Positions 6,438-14,904 are shown, counted from the first letter of the stretch. The stretch: 42,391 bases of DNA from Candidatus Wolframiiraptor sp. EX4484-121 (GCA_002255105.1 NJEK01000001.1:1-42391); one strand, 5' to 3'. Program-made: numbers and translations. Notes: generated from the sequence alone by a model not told the origin.

Positions 6438-7952
6438 TTGGGGGCTGGCTTGGGATCCGGAATCTATCGTTCGAGGCTCGGTGAGCCTTTAGATGAGGAG
6501 GCCGCAAGATTCCTATCATCCCTTAAAGACGACTCGGAGATCTTTCTAGAGGATATTTTGGGGAGCGAAGCCCACGCGATAATGCTGTATGAGCAGGGGA
6601 TAATAAGCCGCGCAGATCTTGAGAAGATCCTGAGAGCCCTTGAGGAGATTAAGGGTGAGTGGCTTGGAGGAGATATAGATCTCAAGGCCGGAGAGTTCGA
6701 GGACGTTCATGAATTCATCGAGGCGCGGTTGATAGAGATGATCGGCGTGGAGGTTGGCGGAAAACTCCACACCGGGAGATCTAGGAACGACCAGGTCGCC
6801 CTCGACATAAGGCTTAGGACGAGAAGATACCTACTCGAGCTATGGAGCGAACTCCTCAACCTGATGGAGGCGATCTTGATCAGAGCCGAGGAGGAGAAAG
6901 ATACCCCACTAATGCTATACACCCATCTCCAGCACGCTCAGATCGGGAGCCTACCACACTATCTACTCGCATTATTCGATCATCTCTACAGAGATCTTGA
7001 GAGATTGGAGGAGTGTTACAGGAGAGTAAATAAGTCTCCGCTCGGAGCATCCGCGATAGGCGGATCAAGCTTACCCTTAGACAGGTCTAGGGTTGCCGAG
7101 CTCCTAGGCTTCGACGGGGTTGTCGAGAACTCTATAGACGCTGTAAGTTCAAGGGATTTCGCGCTGGAGTCCCTCTCGATCGCATCGATCCTGGCAACCT
7201 TTCTAAGCAGGATCTCAGAGGATCTCATAATATGGTCTTCAAGCGAGTTCGGATACGTCGAGCTTCCAGACAAGCTCGCATCACCATCCAGCATAATGCC
7301 CCATAAGAAGAATCCATGCGTACTTGAGCTTGTGAGAGCTAGGGCTGGAAGGGTCTGCGGGCTGCTCACGGCCTCCCTAATGGAGCTCAAAGGGGTTCCA
7401 ACCGGATATAATCGAGACCTCCAAGACCAGAAAAGGCTGATTTTCGAGGCTTTAAAGGAGGTTCAGACAATTCTCAGGATATTCTCTAAGGTCGTGAAGG
7501 AGGCGAGGTTTGAGGCCGGGAGGATATATGAGATTATCTCGGGAAGTTATGCCCCAGCGATAGATCTGGCCGAGAGCATGGTAAAGCATCTAGGGATATC
7601 GGTCAGAGAGGCTCACATGATAGTCGGCGAAATCGTTAGGAGGCTTGTGGACGAAGGGGTGGAGATAAAAGACCTAGACCTGGAGATGATTAGAGAGGTT
7701 TCGAGGAGAGTCCTCGGCAGAGATGTGGATGTTCCGGAGGAAGTCCTCGAAGTCGTCAAAGACCCGTTGATGGCCGTTGCGAGGAGGAGAACCCTCGGGT
7801 CGCCTAATCCGGGTGAGATCTCCAAAATGATTAAGGATAGATGGAGGATCCTCGGTGAGAGGAGGAGAGTCTTTCAAGAGGTATTTGGGAAGATCCATGA
7901 GAGTGAGGAGAGGCTTGAAAGAACTGTGAAGTCGTTTATAGGTGGAGAATGA
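6438..7952 (+). CDS. argH: Argininosuccinate lyase
   Basis: Splits argininosuccinate into arginine and fumarate, the last step of arginine synthesis, as a cytosolic homotetramer. Family motifs are present: YRSRL near the N-terminus, EDVHEFIE (88-95), LHTGRSRNDQV (110-120), THLQHAQ (162-168), SPLGASAIGGSS (200-211) and the fumarase/aspartase-superfamily signature SSIMPHKKNP (284-293) with the catalytic serine. Length, 504 residues, is normal. The start is TTG at 6438 or TTG at 6450; no ATG is available. No other arginine gene is in the window. Its end overlaps the GTG of the CPBP gene by 11 bases, so the two are probably translated together. Confidence 0.95.
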   Translation: MGAGLGSGIYRSRLGEPLDEEAARFLSSLKDDSEIFLEDILGSEAHAIMLYEQGIISRADLEKILRALEEIKGEWLGGDIDLKAGEFEDVHEFIEARLIEMIGVEVGGKLHTGRSRNDQVALDIRLRTRRYLLELWSELLNLMEAILIRAEEEKDTPLMLYTHLQHAQIGSLPHYLLALFDHLYRDLERLEECYRRVNKSPLGASAIGGSSLPLDRSRVAELLGFDGVVENSIDAVSSRDFALESLSIASILATFLSRISEDLIIWSSSEFGYVELPDKLASPSSIMPHKKNPCVLELVRARAGRVCGLLTASLMELKGVPTGYNRDLQDQKRLIFEALKEVQTILRIFSKVVKEARFEAGRIYEIISGSYAPAIDLAESMVKHLGISVREAHMIVGEIVRRLVDEGVEIKDLDLEMIREVSRRVLGRDVDVPEEVLEVVKDPLMAVARRRTLGSPNPGEISKMIKDRWRILGERRRVFQEVFGKIHESEERLERTVKSFIGGE

Positions 7953-8697
7953 TCCAAAAAGGTTCATAGGTGATATAAGGGTGTCTCTCGACGCTAGATC
8001 GAGGATCTCATGTACATTCAAGGCGATCGGCATCTGGATCATCATATTCTTATCCAGCAACCTAATAGGCGGGATAGCTGGTCAGGTCGGCGGACTCGTA
8101 TCCGCGATGGCCTCGATCCAGACGTCATTCACGATCCTAAGCATGTTGACGGCGATCATATTATTCAGAGATGAATATAGGGATCTGATGGGCTTTAGAT
8201 CGCCGCCCATTAAATCCATATCTAGAGTTGTTGCGATCTCATTTATCTCGTCGTTGCCAACCACCTATCTCATAAATATCCTAGCATCAACATCAAAGCA
8301 AATCCAAGCCGATATTCAATTACTGATTCCCATGACCTTGATCTTGGCTCCGATAGGCGAGGAACTCCTATTCAGGGGGCTGCTGTTAGGCTGCTTGATG
8401 AGATGTATCAGCAGGTGGCCGTCGATCATGGTCTCATCGATAATCTTCGCTTTAGTCCATCTACCGGCTTTTACCGCTTATTCGGAGATCTCGCTGACAA
8501 GGTTCTTGATATTCGCCGGAGCTCTTATCCTGGGGGTGATCGCTGGCCACTTCAAGATATCCACAGACTCCCTGATCCCGGCGATCATAACCCACTCCAT
8601 CTTTAACCTCTCCGGAATGGTGACGGGAGTAATGACAAAGTTATCCATCTGGCCGATGGGATCTCCATTCTTATGTGGTGGGCCCGGTGGGATTTGA
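7942..8697 (+). CDS. CPBP family intramembrane metalloprotease
   Basis: A 251-residue membrane protein with about seven hydrophobic segments. The CPBP (CAAX protease/bacteriocin-processing, Abi) motifs are present: EELLFRG with the paired glutamates and arginine, then FALVHLPAF with the second-motif histidine, and ITHSIFN with the third. These residues line the active site in Rce1-type enzymes. In archaea the substrate is usually unknown. It starts with GTG inside the end of argH. Its last residues (about 8676-8697) lie antisense to the 3' end of tRNA-Ile, so the C-terminus is partly tRNA-derived sequence; truncation of the original tail by the tRNA is possible. Confidence 0.82.
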   Translation: MENDPKRFIGDIRVSLDARSRISCTFKAIGIWIIIFLSSNLIGGIAGQVGGLVSAMASIQTSFTILSMLTAIILFRDEYRDLMGFRSPPIKSISRVVAISFISSLPTTYLINILASTSKQIQADIQLLIPMTLILAPIGEELLFRGLLLGCLMRCISRWPSIMVSSIIFALVHLPAFTAYSEISLTRFLIFAGALILGVIAGHFKISTDSLIPAIITHSIFNLSGMVTGVMTKLSIWPMGSPFLCGGPGGI

Positions 8698-8753
8698 ACC
8701 CACGACCTCCCGGTTATCAGCCGGACGCTCCAACCAGGCTGAGCTACGGGCCC
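8676..8753 (-). tRNA. tRNA-Ile(GAU), no intron, CCA encoded
   Basis: The minus strand folds cleanly: acceptor GGGCCCG/CGGGCCC (8747-8753 with 8680-8686), D stem GCTC/GAGC, anticodon stem TCCGG/CCGGG around the loop CTGATAA (anticodon GAT), T arm GTGGG-TTCAAAT-CCCAC, A73 at 8679 and an encoded CCA at 8676-8678. A strong TATA-like box lies at 8779-8790. It separates the convergent CPBP and radical SAM genes. Confidence 0.96.
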
Positions 8754-8778
8754 TGTGGAATTCTTTCCATTTGGGGTC

Positions 8779-8790
8779 TTATATATTTTG
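8779..8790 (-). promoter_or_regulatory. TATA box of tRNA-Ile
   Basis: On the minus strand AAAATATATAAG lies 26-37 bases before the tRNA 5' end, the expected archaeal TATA position. Confidence 0.6.
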
Positions 8791-8848
8791 ATGGCTTCAG
8801 ATCTCCCTGCCAATCCATGTGATCCGTTTAAGAATATTCTAAGCGGCT

Positions 8849-9916
8849 TTACGGCATTATCTCAATGGTATTGTTATATTTTGGGTAGGTCAGCTGCTCT
8901 TCGGCTACTATCCCCTCATCTAAGAGCCTCTCGATCACGGGCATCTTCCCCAAGATTAAGTCTATGATGAACCTCGATACCTCGCAGATCGCCCGCATCC
9001 CCTCATCGCCCCAAAGCCTCTCCACGTGGGTGTAGAGACATCTCCCCCCGCAGATCTCGAAATACCTGCATGAGGTGCATGGCTCGCCTATCGGTGGCTT
9101 ATAGTTCTTAATCTTCCCCCTATCCAACTCCTCAAGCCTCCCGACATGAGCCCAGGATTCCCTCACAGCTATGGGGCATGATATAATCCTCCCATCACTT
9201 ACCACCGTGAATGAATCGACTCCTGAGCCGCACGGGGGCTTAACTCCGCCGCTTAGAATCCTCGTGAGGATTCCCTGGAAGGGGGCGATCCCCTCCACAA
9301 CTCCATCTCTCAGCTTCTCGATCCATCGATCCAGGAGCTTTCTGAGGCCGGGTTCATAGCTTCCCCTAATCCAGCCCCAGAGGTCGCGCCAGGGCTCAAC
9401 CCAGACGAAGCTTAGTTGCCAGTGGATATGATCAAATAGCCCGAGGTTTAGGAGGTGGCATACATCCCGAAGTATTTCCGATTCCTCCGTGATCGTCATC
9501 CTCGCCACGAGGTCGCCCTCATACCCCATCTCCCTAAGCCGCTTAACATTTCTGATCACGGTATCATATACGCCTCTCCCCCTGTTCAGGTCGGTGAGCC
9601 ATCTGGGCCCGTCGATGGACACCAGAATCGCGTCAAACCTCCTAGCCAACTCGGGGTCGAGTTTATCGAGGAGGATGCCGTTCGTCTGGAGGATATAGTG
9701 GGAGGGATTGAGTTCGGCCATCACCTCCTCGATGAAGCCCACGTTTAGCAGGGGTTCACCGCCATAGAATGCCACATCATCTTCCCGTCCCACAATTTTC
9801 TTCAAGTCTCTTACAGAATATTTAACCTGCCATGGAACTACGGATTCATCGAAACTTCCCCCGCAGTATCTGCAGCGAAGGTTGCATCGTCCGGTGGTGT
9901 AGAGGATGAAGAGCAT
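8849..9916 (-). CDS. Radical SAM/SPASM enzyme, putative peptide-modifying type
   Basis: A 355-residue radical S-adenosylmethionine protein. The Fe4S4 motif is at the N-terminus (TTGRCNLRCRYCGG; Cys11, Cys15, Cys18), followed by FYGGEPLL, QTNGILLD and VSIDGP. The C-terminal SPASM-like region has CGSG, SCPIA and CTSCRYFEICGGRC, cysteines that hold auxiliary clusters. The GRCNLRCRYCGG start and overall layout resemble an archaeal family annotated as putative peptide-modifying enzymes (AF0577-like); this is recalled, not searched. The ATG at 9916 is chosen over 10123 because the extension overlaps the divergent gene and promoter, and a TATA box sits at 9951-9960. No precursor peptide gene is visible next to it. 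Confidence 0.85.
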   Translation of the reverse strand: MLFILYTTGRCNLRCRYCGGSFDESVVPWQVKYSVRDLKKIVGREDDVAFYGGEPLLNVGFIEEVMAELNPSHYILQTNGILLDKLDPELARRFDAILVSIDGPRWLTDLNRGRGVYDTVIRNVKRLREMGYEGDLVARMTITEESEILRDVCHLLNLGLFDHIHWQLSFVWVEPWRDLWGWIRGSYEPGLRKLLDRWIEKLRDGVVEGIAPFQGILTRILSGGVKPPCGSGVDSFTVVSDGRIISCPIAVRESWAHVGRLEELDRGKIKNYKPPIGEPCTSCRYFEICGGRCLYTHVERLWGDEGMRAICEVSRFIIDLILGKMPVIERLLDEGIVAEEQLTYPKYNNTIEIMP

Positions 9917-9950
9917 CCCCGATTCTCGATGCTTAAGCGTAAATGAATAC

Positions 9951-9960
9951 GATATAATTT
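9951..9960 (-). promoter_or_regulatory. TATA box of the radical SAM gene
   Basis: Minus-strand AAATTATATC, 35-44 bases before the ATG at 9916. It supports the short start and leaves a leader of about 10 bases. Confidence 0.55.
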
Positions 9961-10042
9961 TATTGAGCCGGAGCGTGGAGAATCTTGAAAAGAAAAGAAG
10001 TTTATTTCGATGAGGAGCCGCTTTTTCGATCGCACTTAAAAA

Positions 10043-10050
10043 TTTATATC
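10043..10050 (+). promoter_or_regulatory. TATA box of the IPCT-DIPPS gene
   Basis: TTTATATC preceded by a purine/A-rich BRE-like stretch, 27-34 bases before the ATG at 10077, predicting a leaderless message. Confidence 0.6.
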
Positions 10051-10076
10051 TTGAGAAGAGCTTCTTTAGCCGGATT

Positions 10077-11987
10077 ATGGCTATAAACATTCCCGCGGCT
10101 ATCCTCGCAGCTGGAAAGGCCACAAGGCTGAAGCCTTACTCGGATCAAGCCCCTAAATTCATGATGGAGTTGGAACCAGGCGTCACGATCCTAGACTTCA
10201 TAATAGAGAGGCTTGAAAGCCTCAACATCACTAAGATATTCATAGTCACGAGACCGGAATACGCTCAGACTCTTCGTGAGAGATTTGGAGATAAAGTTGA
10301 GATTTTGGAGACGGAGCTGGAAGAATTTGAGAATCTCTATAGCATGGGCTTGGCCGCGGAGGAGATCAAAGATAGATTTCTTGTCTTGATGTCCGATCAC
10401 ATCTTTACGCGCGATCTCCTAAAGGCAGTCTTAAACAGGATAAACTCTGTAGAAGAGGCATTCCTGGTTTGTTTGGATAGAGAGCCGAGCCTCGCCAGCG
10501 CCGAGGAAGGATTGAAGTTGAAGCTTGACGATGGAAGCGGCGGAAAGGTGGTGGAAGTTGGTAAATCGCTACCACCCATCTATGGAATAGATACCGGGGT
10601 GATCTTCTGCAACAAATCGGCTCGAAAATATATTCAGAAAGCCTTAAAGCAGAAGGGACCGAACGCCAAGATAAAAGATGCATTAAACCTGGCCGCAGCT
10701 GAAGGTCAGGTAGCCTTCGTGGATGTGACGGGATTTCCTTGGAAGGATGTCGATACTCTTCAAGATCTTGAGGAAGCTCGCGAAATTTATTGGAGGATCT
10801 TGAAGGGGGAGCTCGTTAAACCCACCGATGGCCTAATATCAAGATACCTGAATAGACCTATTTCTTCAACGTTCTCCCTTATACTTTACAGGAAGAGAAT
10901 GTTCGTAAGCCCTAACGTGATCTCGGCATTATCCTTCCTCATCGCCTTGGCCGGCGGCATCTTCCTCGCCATTCGATGGTTTTTTATCGGCGGAATACTT
11001 GTCCAGATTTCATCGATAATTGATGGAATGGACGGCGAATTGGCTAGGCTCTTTAAGAGAAGCTCGGAGTTCGGGGGTCTGCTGGACTCCCTCCTCGACA
11101 GATTAGCCGACCTATCAATAATCTTGGGATTATCACTAGCTTTATGGCCTCTGAATGCGTTTATGGCCTTAATAGTCATCCTCGCGTCGGCCAACACCAT
11201 CCTCGTGAGCTACGTCACCCACCTCTTAAAATCGGCGGGAGTTGCTCCAGACGCGATCCGGAACATTCCGGTTACGCGCGATGTTAGGCTCTTCGCGATC
11301 TTCTTAACGGCCATATTGGGATTTCCCGAGCTCGCATTATACTATATAGCCTTCGTACCATTCGCGTATTATATTGCGGGCATATATGTTGCAAGAAGGG
11401 CGATGAAAGGGGATCTTCATCCCCCGATGAGGGCCGCGGGGACCCCATGGCCCGAGATTCCGCCGCAGAAGAGCATTGCGAAGCAAACCATTTCGGAATT
11501 GGTGGGAAAGTTGCTGAGATTGATCATAGCATTACTGGTTTTGAGGCTTGTTGAACCCATCCTATCGGGCTTCACCCTAATAAGCTTAAAGGACGCCGCA
11601 CTCACGTCAAGCGACGTATTCATAGTAATCGAAACAAGCTTGATAATCTACTTCGGGTACGCGATTTTATTGTCGATTAAGAAGCTGGCGGACATAGTTG
11701 CCGTGGGGATCGCTACTAGAGTTGGAGTGACCAAGGAGACCTTCAAGAGGCTGTTCATAGATCTCATATACGCCATTCTAAGCCTGATAACTTGGATTTA
11801 CGCCGCCGACCTCGCGAGGATCTCGCTGATAGGAGACGTCCTCTCCAAGACGGTGATGACCGTGGCCGCCGTCTTCTTCTTCATAACTCTCTACAGGATT
11901 GGAAGGAGGGCCTATCACGTCTTCGCGAGCCTCTATGACAGATTGATCGATAGATTAGCCAAGAAGTTAACCCACAGCGGAACCTAA
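10077..11987 (+). CDS. Bifunctional inositol-1-P cytidylyltransferase / CDP-inositol:inositol-1-P transferase with an extra C-terminal membrane domain
   Basis: Makes the phosphorylated precursor of di-myo-inositol phosphate, a heat-protective solute. Residues 1-240 are a nucleotidyltransferase: LAAGKATRLKPYSDQAPKFM at the start, MSDHIF with the metal aspartate, GIDTGVIF and PWKDVDT. Residues 255-445 are a CDP-alcohol phosphatidyltransferase with a perfect motif: Asp316, Asp319-Gly320, Ala323-Arg324, Gly333, Asp337, Asp341, within several membrane helices. The known fused enzyme of Archaeoglobus is about 430 residues; this protein has 636. The additional residues 460-636 contain about four hydrophobic helices (near 478-505, 513-535, 560-580, 590-607) and a basic tail, function unknown. 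Inositol-phosphate synthase is convergent next door. Confidence 0.87.
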   Translation: MAINIPAAILAAGKATRLKPYSDQAPKFMMELEPGVTILDFIIERLESLNITKIFIVTRPEYAQTLRERFGDKVEILETELEEFENLYSMGLAAEEIKDRFLVLMSDHIFTRDLLKAVLNRINSVEEAFLVCLDREPSLASAEEGLKLKLDDGSGGKVVEVGKSLPPIYGIDTGVIFCNKSARKYIQKALKQKGPNAKIKDALNLAAAEGQVAFVDVTGFPWKDVDTLQDLEEAREIYWRILKGELVKPTDGLISRYLNRPISSTFSLILYRKRMFVSPNVISALSFLIALAGGIFLAIRWFFIGGILVQISSIIDGMDGELARLFKRSSEFGGLLDSLLDRLADLSIILGLSLALWPLNAFMALIVILASANTILVSYVTHLLKSAGVAPDAIRNIPVTRDVRLFAIFLTAILGFPELALYYIAFVPFAYYIAGIYVARRAMKGDLHPPMRAAGTPWPEIPPQKSIAKQTISELVGKLLRLIIALLVLRLVEPILSGFTLISLKDAALTSSDVFIVIETSLIIYFGYAILLSIKKLADIVAVGIATRVGVTKETFKRLFIDLIYAILSLITWIYAADLARISLIGDVLSKTVMTVAAVFFFITLYRIGRRAYHVFASLYDRLIDRLAKKLTHSGT

Positions 11988-12088
11988 CAGGCCGATCAAT
12001 TCAATAGAATACAATCTAGCTTATTGCATGAAATGGGCCGTTAGTGGCTATCGGCAGGGCATCTTTGCAACTTAGTTACGTTCAAAGA

Positions 12089-13168
12089 TTATCTTTCCCT
12101 CTTCCCTTGAATGAATTCCTCGAGCATGCGCTTAGCGACATCATCCGGATACTGTATCGGCGGGCTCTTCATGAAGTAGGCTGAGGGGCTTATCAACACA
12201 CCTCCTATTCCCCGATCCTTCCCTATCTTCGCGCACCTTAACGCGTCGATCACAACCCCGGCGGAGTTCGGGCTATCCCATACCTCCAGCTTGGCTTCAA
12301 CGGTTAGCGGGCAGCCTCCGAAAGCGGTTCCCTCGATCCTGATGTAGGCCCACTTCCTATCCTTCAGCCATGGGACATAATCGCTCGGCCCTATGTGTAT
12401 GTTCCCCTCGCCGATGTCGTATGGTATTAGGCTTGTGACCGCCGTGGTCTTCGAGATCTTCTTGGAAGTCAATCTCTCACGCTCGAGCATGTTCAGGAAG
12501 TCCGTGTTTCCCCCGAAGTTAAGCTGATAACTTCTCTCGATCTTAACGCCCCTATCCACGAACAGCTTTACCAGCGTTCTATGGAGGATCGTTGCCCCGA
12601 CCTGGCTCTTGACGTCGTCTCCGATCAAGGGTACTCCACGTTTCTCGAAGATTTGCTGCCACCTAGGCTCTCTCGCTATGAAGACGGGGATTCCGTTGAC
12701 CAGCGCTGCCCCAGCCTCCAGCACCTGCTCCACATACCACTTCGTCGCTGACTCGCTTCCAACAGGTAAGAAGTTTACCACGACGTCTGCGCCCGTGCTC
12801 TTCAGGACGTCGGCGACGTCAACGGTTGGTGATGGATGTTTCTCGATCACTCCATGCAAGTATTTTCCGATGCTGTCGTGGGTCATCCCCCTCATCACCT
12901 CCACGCCGAGCTTCGGCACGTCGGCAAATTTTCTGGTGCAGTTCGGTGGAGCGAAGATCGCCTCAGAGAGATCCTTCCCCACCTTATTCTTGTCTATGTC
13001 GAAGGCCGCGACAAACTCTATATCGCTGATGTGGTATGGGCCAAGCCTCACGTGCATAAGCCCGGGTATAAACTCGTTCTCATCGGCGTCTCTATAGTGG
13101 TAGACCCCCTGAACCAGCGCTGAAGCACAGTTTCCAACCCCTATAATCGCAACTTTTACCTTGGACAT
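12089..13168 (-). CDS. ino1: myo-Inositol-1-phosphate synthase
   Basis: Converts glucose 6-phosphate to inositol 1-phosphate using NAD. The Rossmann motif is [19 protein letters not shown] at the N-terminus; further family blocks are [67 protein letters not shown] and [25 protein letters not shown]. Length, 359 residues, matches the short archaeal/actinobacterial class. The product is the substrate of the neighbouring IPCT-DIPPS enzyme, but the two genes converge and must be transcribed separately. A PadR-type regulator lies 68 bases upstream on the same strand. Confidence 0.95.
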   Translation of the reverse strand: MSKVKVAIIGVGNCASALVQGVYHYRDADENEFIPGLMHVRLGPYHISDIEFVAAFDIDKNKVGKDLSEAIFAPPNCTRKFADVPKLGVEVMRGMTHDSIGKYLHGVIEKHPSPTVDVADVLKSTGADVVVNFLPVGSESATKWYVEQVLEAGAALVNGIPVFIAREPRWQQIFEKRGVPLIGDDVKSQVGATILHRTLVKLFVDRGVKIERSYQLNFGGNTDFLNMLERERLTSKKISKTTAVTSLIPYDIGEGNIHIGPSDYVPWLKDRKWAYIRIEGTAFGGCPLTVEAKLEVWDSPNSAGVVIDALRCAKIGKDRGIGGVLISPSAYFMKSPPIQYPDDVAKRMLEEFIQGKRER

Positions 13169-13236
13169 ATCAATCTTTATTCGTCTTGCTTGGTATTAAC
13201 TATTTCACATCCATAAAATAGTCAACTCATTAGAAA

Positions 13237-13557
13237 TCAAAGCTCCTGATACAGTTTTCTTAAAAATGTTTTCGCTTTTTCCAAAGCTTTTTCGCCTTCA
13301 GGAGTTATTACGTAATATTTTCTCTGGGGGCCTCCGCTGTTCCCGGGAACGGTCTTGGTCGTGATGAGGCCCTCGGATTTGAGCTTATAAAGTACCATGT
13401 AGCAGGTCACCTTCCCCGGCTTAAATCCGAAGTTCTTCCCTATCTTCTCCCCGATCTCATACCCATAGAGGGGCTCCTTCTTCAAGATGCTCATCACGTA
13501 TAGCCACAGGTTTTCTATCGTTAATTTTCGCACCAGCCTTTGATAGGCGGTGCCCAT
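13237..13557 (-). CDS. PadR family transcriptional regulator
   Basis: A 106-residue winged-helix protein: LYVMSILKKEPLYGYEIGEKI (helices 1-2), TCYMVLYKLKSEGLI (recognition region), then the wing GGPQRKYYVITPEGEKAL, a PadR hallmark. Short PadR proteins without a long C-terminal helix are dimeric DNA-binding repressors, some metal- or ligand-responsive. It sits directly upstream of ino1 on the same strand with 68 bases between, so it may regulate inositol phosphate production or share its transcript. The gap upstream (13558-13690) contains AAGATAATAAC near 13590, a possible weak promoter. Confidence 0.88.
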   Translation of the reverse strand: MGTAYQRLVRKLTIENLWLYVMSILKKEPLYGYEIGEKIGKNFGFKPGKVTCYMVLYKLKSEGLITTKTVPGNSGGPQRKYYVITPEGEKALEKAKTFLRKLYQEL

Positions 13558-13690
13558 ACCGCACCCTACTCCAAGATCTGATCCCTCAAGCTAAGATAAT
13601 AACATTTCCTCGACCCCTAGTTTGGAATACGTTCTCAACTAACGCCTCTCGAAGGAACGCCGGGTAAGCGTATCGGCTTTGCACATTACG

Positions 13691-14506
13691 TTACTCGCTT
13701 TTCCTGACTATGAATTTGCAGCTCTCGGATCCCATGGCCACACACTCCACCTCCTCAACATCCCATTTCCCTCCAGTCACCTTCTTCAGGAATCCCTCGA
13801 TCAACCCCCTGGTTAGATGGCACTGCGGAGACGTGTATCTCTTCTTGAGCGCTTTAGCCTCCCATCCATCCGAAACCTCTAAAACGATCTTATCATCTAA
13901 TATCTCAAACTTGTCCAGTATGTTATAGCCGAAGGCCCTCCCAAAATGGAATAGCATCCTCAAGGCGCCGATGGGATCATCCCTACATCCTTCTAGAGCG
14001 TCTTTCAGAAGTTCGGCGAGGCTCGCCCCTGCCTGGACTCCGAGCTGATAGAGGAATATCTCGGTTAAAGCAGGTTTAAATCTCGTCCTCATTCCCTCGA
14101 ACAAATTCCCATAAAGTATCTCGGGCATTATCACCGCCCTTCTGCCGTTACAGATTATCGGGAAGAATGGGCTTATCACAATCCTCCTGTCCAGAAGCCC
14201 TATTATCTCAACCTCCCTACATATTCCAAGCTCCTCTATCCTTCTGGCGATGACCTCCTCAACCCCATCGGGACATTCGAAGATAAAGGCCATATCAACC
14301 ATTCGGCCCAAGGGGTTAGATAGAGGCATCAATCTGAGTCTCCCGCCGCAGCCACGAATCACTCGAAGAACTTTCCCAACATTATCTGGATCGTAGATCA
14401 TATCTCTCAGTAAGATCATCTTAAAATCCGCATCTGGATCGTAGATCATATTATAGCAGATGAGAGGCTTGGTACGCCTCAACTCATCCACAGAAACCCG
14501 AATCAC
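13691..14506 (-). CDS. V4R-domain protein with an N-terminal regulatory domain
   Basis: A 271-residue protein. Residues about 30-120 look like a small alpha/beta ligand domain (NVGKVLRVIRGCGGRLRLM, VDMAFIFECPDGVEEVIARR). Residues 125-271 match V4R (4-vinyl reductase) domains: FKPALTEIFLYQLGVQAGASL, LFHFGRAFGYN, CHLTRGLIEGFLKK and the C-terminal VECVAMGSESCKFIV with the paired cysteines. V4R domains bind small hydrophobic ligands and appear in sensors and in tetrapyrrole-related proteins; no catalytic role can be assigned here. The N-terminus repeats MIYDPD twice, encoded by a 20-base direct repeat. An inverted repeat overlaps its promoter region. Confidence 0.75.
   Translation of the reverse strand: MIRVSVDELRRTKPLICYNMIYDPDADFKMILLRDMIYDPDNVGKVLRVIRGCGGRLRLMPLSNPLGRMVDMAFIFECPDGVEEVIARRIEELGICREVEIIGLLDRRIVISPFFPIICNGRRAVIMPEILYGNLFEGMRTRFKPALTEIFLYQLGVQAGASLAELLKDALEGCRDDPIGALRMLFHFGRAFGYNILDKFEILDDKIVLEVSDGWEAKALKKRYTSPQCHLTRGLIEGFLKKVTGGKWDVEEVECVAMGSESCKFIVRKSE
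14384..14451 (-). repeat. 20-base direct repeat inside the V4R gene
   Basis: The 20 bases at 14384-14403 recur exactly at 14432-14451, 48 bases apart, in the same reading frame, giving the repeated NMIYDPDA / DMIYDPDN segments. This looks like a recent in-frame duplication or slippage event; the bases between the copies are not themselves repeated. Confidence 0.75.
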
Positions 14507-14528
14507 CTATCCCACAATCTGTAAATAC

Positions 14529-14542
14529 TTACTCTTGAGTAA
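14529..14542. promoter_or_regulatory. Inverted repeat, candidate operator of the V4R gene
   Basis: TTACTC-TT-GAGTAA is a perfect 6-bp inverted repeat centred about 30 bases before the ATG at 14506, exactly where the TATA element (minus-strand CTTTTTACT) should be. A dimeric regulator bound here would block the promoter. The regulator is unknown; the nearby PadR protein is a candidate by proximity only. Confidence 0.45.
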
Positions 14543-14604
14543 AAAGATTTTCATGCCGTCGGTTGGCGGGAGGATAAGCTCAACCCCCTCATCATATATA
14601 AGTT

Positions 14605-14699
14605 CGCCGGCGGGAGGATTTGAACCTCCGACCGACGGGTTACTGCAAGATCTATGATCTTTAACAGCCCGCCGCTCTCCCAGACTGAGCTACGCCGGC
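14605..14699 (-). tRNA. tRNA-Asn(GUU) with a canonical anticodon-loop intron
   Basis: The acceptor stem is GCCGGCG/CGCCGGC (14693-14699 with 14606-14612) with G73 at 14605. The anticodon stem GCGGG/CCCGT surrounds loop CTGTTAA, anticodon GTT. A 21-base intron (14641-14661) follows position 37; it contains a perfect hairpin AAGATC-ATA-GATCTT, and its GCAG pairs with loop bases CTGT to give a regular bulge-helix-bulge. No CCA is encoded. A TATA box lies at 14721-14730. Confidence 0.95.
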
Positions 14700-14720
14700 T
14701 ATCGTTATTTTAGCCGTCGG

Positions 14721-14730
14721 GATTATAAAA
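14721..14730 (-). promoter_or_regulatory. TATA box of tRNA-Asn
   Basis: Minus-strand TTTTATAATC lies 22-31 bases upstream of the tRNA 5' end. Confidence 0.55.
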
Positions 14731-14819
14731 CCATTATGGGCTCCTAGACCAGTCTCAGCGACGTGAAATGCCCTCCCCTGATCATGGTCTCCCGCCAAAG
14801 ATTAAAGGGAAAGGTTATT

Positions 14820-14904
14820 CGCGGCGGGCGGGATTTGAACCCGCGAGGCCCAATGGGCCACAGGCTTAGCAGGCCTGCCCCCTACCAGGCTAGGGAACCG
14901 CCGC
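14820..14904 (-). tRNA. tRNA-Ser(GCU), class II, no intron
   Basis: Acceptor GCGGCGG/CCGCCGC (14898-14904 with 14821-14827), G73 at 14820, anticodon stem CAGGC/GCCTG around CTGCTAA (anticodon GCT), a GC-rich variable arm (GGCCCATTGGGCC) and T arm GCGGG-TTCAAAT-CCCGC. The G73 and long variable arm fit serine. No CCA is encoded. It lies over the 5' end of the oppositely oriented DUF211 reading frame. Confidence 0.95.

Noticed and set aside
8478..8813. Minus-strand frame of 111 codons over tRNA-Ile
   Set aside because: Its centre is translated tRNA and its remainder is antisense to the CPBP gene.
9917..10123. N-terminal extension of the radical SAM protein to 10123
   Set aside because: It overlaps the divergent gene and both promoters, contains no conserved sequence, and relatives begin at the CxxxCxxC strand.
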